A DNA stretch of 12,827 bases from Pelagophyceae sp. CCMP2097. Taxonomy: Eukaryota > Sar > Pelagophyceae. This document shows positions 5,690 through 12,827 of this stretch, in pieces; the first letter of the stretch is position 1, and every line of letters starts with the position of its first letter. The notes beneath the pieces were generated by a model that saw only the letters and a program-made list of their open reading frames with translations, did not search any database and was not told the DNA's origin. A program made the position numbers and the translations under genes. The stretch is taken from positions 549,984-562,810 of the forward strand of contig MU657174.1 of NCBI GenBank assembly GCA_026770575.1. Direction: 5' to 3'.

Positions 5690-8600
5690 GGACGTGCGGT
5701 CGAATGGATACTTCAAAACTTCAAAGAGTGCGGCGATGACGACGATGGCCGTGGCGGCGAAGAGGAGCACCAAAGCGAGGCCGAGCCTTGGCGGTGCGTT
5801 GCTGTCCGGCGTCGCAAAGGGGACGAGCTTGGAGATTGCAAACGGGAAGACTGAGAAGCATTCTTCAAAGGCGAGCTCTTGCAAAGGCAGCGGCAAGGAG
5901 ATGAAGGCAAAAACTAGCGCCAGCCCGAACGCCGACGACGCCGGCGGCCGCCACGTCTCGTCGCGCAGCATGTTTCGCAGCTCGCGCTCGAGGCGCCGGC
6001 GAGACGCCTTCAAGGCGGCCGCGCTGCACGGCGGCGCCGAATGGTCCGGCGGCCGCTCGACGGCGTCGTCGTCGATGACGTCATCGACGTCGATGACGTC
6101 AGTGTCGTCGATGACGTCAGTGTCGTCAATGGCGTCAGCGTCGTCAATGGCGGCGTCGTCTACGAGCTGCATGACGTCTGCGGGCCGCGTGGGCAGCGAC
6201 CTCAGGCTGTCTCGGATCCTCGCGAGGTCGGCCGCGGCGCCGCGGTTCGGCGCAAAGGGCCGCTGCGGGTCGTCTACGAGCTGCTTCGCCGTCGCCGTGT
6301 TTCCGAGCTGCGGGTCGAGCGCGAGGAGGAGCGTCAGCGCGTCGGGCAGCCGCAGCGTCCAGGGGAACTTTTGCAGTTTGGCGGGCACTCCCAGCTTATG
6401 CAGCGGCCTGCGGAGCATGGAGGGAATGTAGGCATGGAAGAAGCAGACTTCGGCCGTCTTCACCACGGCAAAGTAGAGGACGACGACGAAGAAGACTGAC
6501 TCGAGCCAAAGCACAGAAAGCTTGCGGCCCCAGACGCTCGCCGACGAAACGATGTAGTAGGTGCATCCTGCGCCGAGGAGAGCGTAGCACGCCCACGCTC
6601 CAACGTACTTCCACGCTGGCGGCGCGTCCGCCGATGCGTCGTCGTCGCGGCGCATGACCTCGTGGTAGACGGCGCGCGTCGCGGCGCCCATTTTCGACGT
6701 GCGCGCCAGGTGCAGCAGCTCGCGCTCGACGCCGGCGCCGTCGCCCGATTCGCGGAGCGCGGCGATGCGCTTTTGAGCGTCTGTGGCGAGGAGCCAGTCG
6801 GCGCGGAGCTTTGCGCGGATGCACCTCTGGAAGCCGCCGCCGCCACCGGCCCAGCCCCAGCGATCGACGAGGGCCTCCGTCTCCAGCCGCGCGAGCACGC
6901 CCGCGATGCGGCGCGAGCCCGCCGCCTCGGCGAGTTCGCGGCACTCGCGCAGCTCGGCGCGCTGGCACCGGATCACCTGCTCCACGAGCGGCGCCAGCCG
7001 CACGACGCGCTCCTCGGCCGCCGACGCCGACTGCGACCGGTACAGCACGCCGGCCCAGCGCGTCGATTTCGCCTGCTGGGCCACGCCCGCCCGCCGGCTC
7101 GACGAGTCGGATGCGCCGAAGAGCCGGCTCGCGGTGCGCCGCCGCTCACCCGGGGTCCGGTACTCGGCGAGTGCGGCGCCCTCCAGCTCGGCCTCGAGCT
7201 GGGCCGCGCAGAGGTTCGCAACCGACGCGCTGCCGCCCCCGCTGTGGCCCGACGCCTCGCTGTGGCCGTCGCCGCACGTGTCCGGCGGCAGTGCGAGGGT
7301 CAGCCGCAGCCGCGCCTCGTCGAGGCGGTGCGGGCCGCCGCCGGACGCGTTGCCGTCGTGCACGTCGAAGGTGACTTCGCTGATTGAGTCCTGCATCTGC
7401 CCCGGCGTACCCGGCGCCGTCCGGCCGCGCGAGTGCACGAGCGACGTGTCGTCGTCCGAATGCGTGTGCTCGGCGGCCAGGGCTCCCGGCTCGGTTCCCA
7501 AAAGGGATTCGGCACCGTCGACGCGGAAGATCGACCCGGCGTCGTCGCCGCCGTCGTTTGAGGGTGAAAAGTCGATGACGGACAGCTTGCCGATGGAGCC
7601 GGCGCTGCCGATGGAGCCGATGGAGCCAGTTGATGACGCAAAGTCGATGACTGGCTTGCCGACAGAGCTTGCGCTGCCGGTTATGTAGTCCGAGTCGGCA
7701 GCGCCGGGCCCGAAGTCGATGACGGACAGCTTGCCGACGGAGCTTGCGCTGCCGGCTTCGTAGTCCTCGTCGGCGGCGCCGGCCCCGAAGTCGATGACGG
7801 GCGGCTTGCCGACGGCGCTCGCGCTGCCAGCTTCGTAGTCGTCCTCGGCGTTTGCAGGCGCGCCGACGGCAGCGCGTTTGGTCGCAGAAGCGGGATTGCA
7901 CCGGCAGCACATGGTCCCGAGCCTTGCGAGTGCGTCTCGGACCTCTATCGGTATCGGGGCGACGATGTAGTTTTCGAAGAGAGACTCAAACGCCTTCTCC
8001 ACGGGCAGAATGATCACCATCACAACAGCTAAGAGTAAATAGTGCGCATGGCCGTCGACGTCGCCCTCGCCGGGCTCGCGATGGGCGCAGGCGTTTGCGC
8101 ACGCGTGCCATGCGCACATTTCGTCGCCTCCCACCACCGCGGGCGTCTTGTAGCTTAGACATTTCTCGCGCGTAGACTCGCCGCTGCAGCCGGGGTCCGC
8201 GTAGATGATGTTCGTCTCCAGAGCGACGGCGGCCATGAAGACCAAGACCTCGGCGCCGAGCGCCATCGCACGCGCTGGGCGCGGCACCTCCGCAGAGTAG
8301 TGGTAAAACAACGAAACGACGGGGTGCAACCGCCGCAGCGCGGCGGCCATGAGGCGTGACAGCGGCGGAGGAGCGCCGTCGTCCGGCGCCGCCTCGTTGG
8401 CCGAAGCCTCTTCGTTTGAATCCTCTCCGCTGTCGTCATCACTGTCGTCGCCCGCGTCGGCCCGGGCGCGCCTCAGCGCGTCGCGCTTGTCGAGCCTATG
8501 GCCCCAGACCGCGGCGGCGGCGCAGGCGACGATGAGCGCTGCGAAGGCGACGAGCATGGGCATGGCACGGCCGGCGTCGGGCACCGTGGCCAGATTTGCG

Positions 8601-11600
8601 ACGTATGCGGCTAACGACCCGACCACATCCTCGGAGACGGCCAAGTCCTCGCTCAAGCCTTCGTCGCCGACGTCGCAGACGCAATTAGTCGAACCGTCGC
8701 CGTTGACGACGGCTGCGCAATCTTCAGATGCGGCCCAGTGCGTGCCGTCCCAGAACGAGCAGTCGGACCTCAGCGTCGGACACTGCGCAGAAAACGTCGC
8801 CGCGACGCCTCGGCACGTCTCCAAGAGCACCGTGCCGTCGGCGCAAATGTGAGAGACGTCTCCAAAGTAACCGCATTCGCAAGTGAGGTTGGCGCCGCCC
8901 GTGGCATTCCCACCGCTCGAGTCGCCCATGCGTAGCGAGACACTTCGAGAAGCATTCGTGCCGTTCGTGCCGTTCGCCGATGCGGACGCGCTGACGCCGA
9001 CGCGCAGGACTTTGGAGGCGAGGGGCCTTCCGTGCGTGTAAGGGGTCACGGCGTACTCTGCGAGCGAAAGGTCCGCTTCGCCGCGCAGCAGTTCCGCAGT
9101 GGCGTTGGAATCGGGGAGTGCGACACTGCTGCCCGCGGGCGTGCCGTCGGCGCGGCGCACGGCGGTCTGCAAGTTTGTTGCGGACTGCGATACGGAAAAT
9201 TCGCCAGCCACGGACCCGATGAGCTGCGCCGCGCCGATGGCGTCAATCGCGGCCCCGAGCGTCTCGTTCGACGTTTCGTTCGCGTCCGCGAAGAGGTCCG
9301 ACTCGAGGAGCGAGGACAGTGTTTCCGTGATCGTCGAGCCCGTCGTCGCGCCCACGGGCTCCACGAGGCCCGACGACAGCGACGACAGCGTGTGCGCCAT
9401 GCCCAGCACGGCAGACGCCGTCTGAAGCGTCATCGCCGTAGCGCCCGCCGCGACGCTGCTCAGCGCCGACCTAGCGGCCGTTCGACGGTCGAAACTCAAG
9501 GTCGCGCACGGCGGCCACCGTCACATCGAGTCTCTGGGATCGGCGTTGCTCCCTCTCGCAACTCGACCATTCCGACGAAGGATTGCCGTCGTCGGCGCGG
9601 TGTTCGCGCGACGTTTGCTCCATATTCGATGCGTCAGCATCTTGCCCCAGCGATGCGGCTCCCTCGGCGAGGCGGCGGCGCCCGCCTTGGAAGCCGCCGA
9701 CGACGGCGAGCAACGAATCGGAGAGCATGGCGATGAACTCCGCGTCGGCCACGCCCGCCGCCGACGACGCGACCTGTGCATGGTGCGTCACGGCGCTCGC
9801 TCCGGAATTTTCAGTTTGTCGCGACAACAACGACCCCCGGGGTCGCGCATGACGGCCGCGGTACCGTCCCTCTCTGGGCTGCCGCTCACGACGGAATCAT
9901 CCCCCGGGTGATCCGTAGACGCTGGACTCGTACGACGGCCTGACACAAAGCGCTGGCGTCGCCGAGCGCTTCCGCCGTGTCGAGCAGCGTCCTGCTGACG
10001 TTCACAAGCGCGGCCCCCGCGAGGCTCGTCGCCGCGACGGGGACGGACGCGGACGCGGTGCCCTCGCCGCCTAAAGCGTCGTAGGCGACGACTGTGACGG
10101 ACACGTTTCCCGCAGCGAGGATGACCGCCGAAAGCGACGCCTCGAGCGTCGGTCCGCGGAGCGTGCTCTGGAGCGTGCCGAGCTTCGAGAAGAAGGCGTA
10201 TGTCAGCGGCCCGTCGGCCGTGACCCAGAGCGTGGTCTTCACTTCAAAGGCCGTTTCCAGCTCGACGCCCGACGGAGGAAAGACTTCGATCTTGCCCGCC
10301 GCCGGCGGGCTCGCCGCGACGAAATTGAGCGCCGTGTACCCGGCCGTGGCCCCGTCCGCGCCTTGGACGACGGCATCGAGGCGCAGGGCGTACGCGGCGC
10401 CGGCCACAAGAGCTCCCGCCGGAAGCACGAGGTTGTGCGGCCTCGCCGCCGCCGCCGACGCCGCCGTCTCGACGACGGTTTCGGTGCGCGCGGCCTCTTG
10501 TAGTGCTCGGCCACCCGCCAAAGAGCCGCCGACGAGGACCCAGGTCGATGTCAGCCTCCCAATGTAGGCTCGGCCGAGCGACGTCGGGGCCACACTCCCG
10601 CGGATGACAAGGCGCTCCGAGCTGCTGACGCGATCCAACGCGCCGACGACGAGCACCATCGGCGCGTCGCTTTCTATGAAGTCGTACGTCACAGACGCAG
10701 ACGCCAAGCGGCCGTCTTTTGCAGCGACGGTGACGGAAAACGTCCTTTCGCCGACGGCCGCGCCGGCGGAAACGGCGATCTTCTCGCCGTTTGCCGTGAA
10801 AGTGCCGTGTTCGCAGTCGCTGCAGCGCCATGCGAAGGTGAGGCCCGCGGCGGTGCCTTTGAGGCCCTGGACGTCTTCGTCGTACGACTCGGCGGCGGAG
10901 ATGTCCGTGGTGCCGTCGGCGGGCACGGCGCGGTCGCCGCCGTAGATGCGCGCCACGACCGCCGACGAAGACACGGTCACCGCCGCCGCCGTCGACGCTT
11001 TGAGCAGCGGCGAGGCAAGGTCCGTGACAACGCACTCGACTTTGTACGCAGCGCCGACGCTCAAAGCGTAGGGCGCGAGCTTGAACGTCGCTGGGTCGTT
11101 GGACGCAGAGGCGAGGCCCGTGTCGGACCCGTTGTCGTAAAGGCGCCAGGCGTAGCCGACTGCGCGGTCCGCGGCGGCGCGGCCGTCGCAGGAAGTTGCG
11201 ATTGCCTCCGCCGTGAAGACGAGCGCCGAGGGCCGCTTTGCGTCGCGCAGCACGCCGCCGACGAAGCGGACGTTTGGCGGCGAGTCGGAGCGGACTTTGA
11301 TGAAGAAGTCGGCGGACGTCGCAGAAGCTCCGAGGAAGTTGCGCACCTGCAGGCGCAGACCCAGCGAAAAGTCACCCAACAAGTCCGTCAGCGCCACGAG
11401 CTGCTGCGGCGTCGCGGCGAACGAGGAAGCGCCGCTTCCCGCGTTTGCGACTGCCAGCGCGTCGGCGAGGGCCACCGAGCCATCCGCGAGCGACCAGTGG
11501 TACTCAAACGCGCGCCCGCCGCTGCCAGTCGACTGCGACGACCCGACGAAGAGGCCTACACGGCGTCATCGTGCGATGCCAGGCGCACAAGATGTACGGA

Positions 11601-12827
11601 CCTTCGCACGCGCCGACGGACGTGGGTCCGTCGAGTTCGGCAGTTGCCTCGAGCGGCTCGAGCGGCGGCGCGGCTCTCACAGCCGACGCGTTTGCAAACG
11701 CGTCGCAGTCGCAGCGGCCGCCGGTTTCGCACTTGCGCTTCAAGACGCCCGCGAGGAGCTGGACTGTATTGTTCGGAACAAAGTTGAGTGCGTCGCTGAC
11801 CGCGGCGTCTAGCCCCGCGTCGCCGGACCACGCGCACTCTGCCAACTCGACACCCGGGAAGTCGAAAACGAGTGCGCAGGCAAAGGCGACACCGGCGGCG
11901 TATGACGCTCGATCCGTATCCGCGTCAAAGGCCAGCGAAACGGCCGCGCCCGTCGAACTGAACACGGCGGCGATGAGCGCCGGCGCGTCGGGTATTAGGC
12001 TCTTTGAGCGGAGAGTGGCACACGAAGTGGCCGTCGGCGCTATAGTCGGAGCCGCAGTCGTCGGATTCGCCGTCGGCGCAGGCACAGGCAGCCGCGTCGG
12101 CGAGAACGCCGCGATTGGCGCCGCCGTGGGCACCGCCGTCGGCAGCGCAGTCGGCGCCGCCGTCGGCAGCGCAGTCGGCGCCGCCGTCGGAAGCGCAGTC
12201 GGCGCCGAAGACGGGAGCAGCGTCGGTACCGCCGACGGCACCGCCGACGGGGCCGGCGACGGGGACGCCGTCGGCGCGCGCGATGGGACCTGGGATGGAC
12301 GCCCAGATGGTTCAAAGGACGGCTCAAAGGACGGCCGAGGCGACGGCTCCGGCGACGGATGCAGCGACGGCTCCGGCGACGGCTCTGGCGACGGCATCGT
12401 CGACGGCATCGTCGTCGGCGTCGAGGTGGGTCGAGCCGTCGGGAGTTGCGTCGGGTCCTGCGTCGGCCGGCCCGTCGGCAGCGACGTCGGCAGCGCGCTC
12501 GGCAGGACCGACGGTCGAGGCGTAGGCACCGCAGTCGTCGGCTGGCGCGTCGGCGCCGCGGACGGGAGCGGCCGTGGCGCGTCGCTCGGCTGCGCGCTCG
12601 GCGGCCGCGTCGGCAACGTCGACGGCCGTCGCGTCGGTGCGTGCGACGGGAACGACGAGGGGCCCGACGACGGCACTGAGGTCGGGAGCGGCTGCGGCGA
12701 AAGCGACGGCGAGGCCGACTGCATGGTAAACAAAGCTGTCGGTGCCTCGGTCCACGCAGCCGTCGGCGTCGTCTCATTCGTGTTATTCGACCAGACCGAA
12801 TCGTTCCATAATATCCACAACGTCGGC
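5645..12827 (-). CDS. Polycystin-1-like REJ/GPS multi-pass membrane receptor, 5' end outside window
   Basis: Exons 12827-11602, 11555-9934, 9773 to about 9568, and 9470-5645 give about 2290 residues, open at the 5' edge. Order: Pro/Thr/Ser stalk (12709-12029); Cys-containing beta region with ALIAAVFSSTGAAVSLAFDA and VQLLAGVLKRKC; REJ-type region with SYDEDVQGLKG, FAWRCSDC and PPSGVELETAFEV; GAIN-like stretch; GPS-like motif (CSFWDGTHW to TNCVCDVGD, 8761-8672); TM1 (about 8566-8501); acidic loop; RLHPVVSLFYHY leading into TM2 (8263-8201); TM3 (8044-7994); long loop of about 460 residues; TM4 and TM5 (6610-6452), which resemble the polycystin-1 membrane pair; Asp repeat; TM6 and TM7 (5938-5723); end at NCCR. 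It lacks a PLAT domain in the first loop and the PKD2-like channel module. Polycystin-1 relatives are cell-surface receptors in calcium signalling and, with REJ domains, in gamete recognition; the role here is unknown. Confidence 0.75.
6065..6148 (-). repeat. Asp-rich hexapeptide repeat in cytoplasmic loop
   Basis: The protein reads variations of DDADAI, DDTDVI, DDTDVI, DVDDVI, DDDAVE. The plus-strand DNA shows repeated gtcgatgacgtcag units of 18 bp. It is predicted to be cytoplasmic, between TM5 and TM6, and strongly acidic; it could bind calcium or basic partners, but no EF-hand spacing is present. Confidence 0.8.
7541..7840 (-). repeat. 25-residue tandem repeats in the long cytoplasmic loop
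   Basis: Three clear copies have a 75-bp period, with Tyr at residues 555, 580 and 605 counted from the TTG at 9499; the unit is DYEAGSASSVGKxSVIDFGxGAADE. A shortened third copy (KPVIDFASS) is followed by GSIG repeats and a fourth VGK-like unit, GSIGKLSVIDFSPS. Each unit has a Ser-rich half, a basic Gly-Lys and a hydrophobic VIDF core in an acidic setting, which looks like a repeated short linear motif. Confidence 0.85.
8672..8761 (-). other. GPS-like motif, cleavage triad absent
   Basis: The pattern C-S-F-W-D-G-T-x-W, then C, then C-x-C, just upstream of a membrane segment, is that of the GPCR proteolysis site at the end of GAIN domains. Functional sites end in C-x-C-x-H-L/T. Here C-V-C-D is followed by V-G-D, so the His and the Thr/Ser nucleophile are missing and self-cleavage is not expected. 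Confidence 0.65.
9471..9576 (-). other. Predicted third intron of the polycystin-like gene (boundary uncertain)
   Basis: The frame carrying AEFIAMLSDSLLAVVGGFQ (9773 downward) must change to the frame starting SALSSVAAGATAM. A minus-strand acceptor gctag at 9471 gives phase 2. Phase-2 donors exist at 9576 (gtcgga) and 9567 (gtcgag), giving 106 or 97 nt. I cannot choose between them. Confidence 0.45.
9774..9933 (-). other. Predicted second intron of the polycystin-like gene
   Basis: Donor gtacgag and acceptor atgcacag, 160 nt, phase 0. It joins GDASALCQAV to VASSAAGVADAEFIAMLSDS. The stretch contains stops in both flanking frames and a cluster of perfect palindromes, and its codons do not look like the neighbouring exons. 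Confidence 0.55.
11556..11601 (-). other. Predicted 46-nt intron of the polycystin-like gene
   Basis: Donor gtccgt, acceptor ccgtgtag, phase 1. Splicing joins DGPTSVGACEG to LFVGSSQSTGSGGRAFEYHW, which restores a family motif I know from stramenopile REJ proteins (GP-S-x-GAC, about eight residues, then STGSGGR and a Trp). Without it the frame runs out about 30 residues later. This is the best-supported very short intron in the window. Confidence 0.7.
12029..12709 (-). repeat. Pro-Thr/Pro-Ser stalk repeats
   Basis: About 225 residues of PTxxP/PSxxP, for example TRRPSTLPTRPPSAQPS and SPEPSPEPSLHPSPEPS. Between 12208 and 12116 the DNA repeats a 24-bp unit (ALPTAAPT) three times. Such stalks are typical of O-glycosylated extracellular spacers in stramenopile surface proteins. 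Upstream of the stalk, 12710-12827 reads an ordinary NNTNET-containing segment with no start ATG visible before the edge. Confidence 0.9.

Noticed and set aside
5513..5854. Plus-strand frame across the end of the polycystin-like gene
   Set aside because: It is antisense to the well-supported C-terminal coding sequence and has no recognisable content.
6068..6120. TGACGTCA palindromes resembling CRE/ATF sites
   Set aside because: They fall inside coding repeats for Asp-Val/Ile and are explained by the GAC-GTC codon pattern, so a regulatory role is not supported.
7541..7840. Possible CRISPR-like or satellite array
   Set aside because: The period is exactly 25 codons and the frame is open with a conserved peptide, so these are protein repeats.
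12115..12777. Open frames on both strands across the Pro/Thr stalk
   Set aside because: The repeats keep every frame open. Only the minus frame continues into the conserved REJ-type region through the 46-nt intron.
1..12827. Bacterial origin of the window (GC-rich, tight spacing, bacterial-like ferritin domain)
   Set aside because: The REJ, bromodomain and NELF-B-like content, the need for GT-AG introns and the absence of ribosome binding sites argue for a eukaryote.

Overview
The window looks like nuclear DNA of a GC-rich unicellular eukaryote, most likely a stramenopile alga of the pelagophyte kind (Aureococcus-like). This is inference. The reasons are: open frames that can only be joined across GT-AG introns (46 to about 160 nt where homology fixes them), third codon positions that are nearly all G/C, an extracellular protein with a long Pro-Thr/Pro-Ser stalk of the type common in stramenopiles, and a REJ/polycystin-like receptor. 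There are no bacterial ribosome binding sites or operons, no rRNA or tRNA, no CRISPR and no recognisable transposase.

Layout. (1) 1-668, minus strand: N-terminal part of an F-box-like/WD40 protein that runs off the left edge. (2) 669-820: a short AT-richer divergent promoter region shared with the next gene. (3) 821-3206, plus strand: a multi-exon gene that I read as a homologue of NELF-B/COBRA1, a subunit of the negative elongation factor that pauses RNA polymerase II, with a complete bromodomain embedded inside the NELF-B-like sequence. (4) 3207-3369: a short convergent intergenic gap. (5) 3370-5305, minus strand: a secreted or membrane-targeted protein ending in a ferritin-like diiron domain with all four helix signatures (E, ExxH, E, ExxH). 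(6) 5306-5644: intergenic region with direct repeats and a second copy of the terminal codons of the next gene. (7) 5645-12827, minus strand: a large polycystin-1-like receptor, open at its 5' end at the right edge, with a Pro/Thr/Ser stalk, stramenopile-type REJ region, GPS-like motif, about seven membrane segments and repeat-rich cytoplasmic loops.

The genes do not form a pathway; this is ordinary eukaryotic neighbourhood structure with tight spacing. The observations most worth following are the bromodomain inside a NELF-B-like protein, the duplicated C-terminus of the polycystin-like protein separated from the first copy by one in-frame TGA, the 46-nt and 40-nt candidate introns, the degenerate GPS cleavage site and the secreted bacterial-looking ferritin-like protein. 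All exon boundaries were placed by hand from splice dinucleotides, phase and remembered family alignments; none has been tested against RNA.
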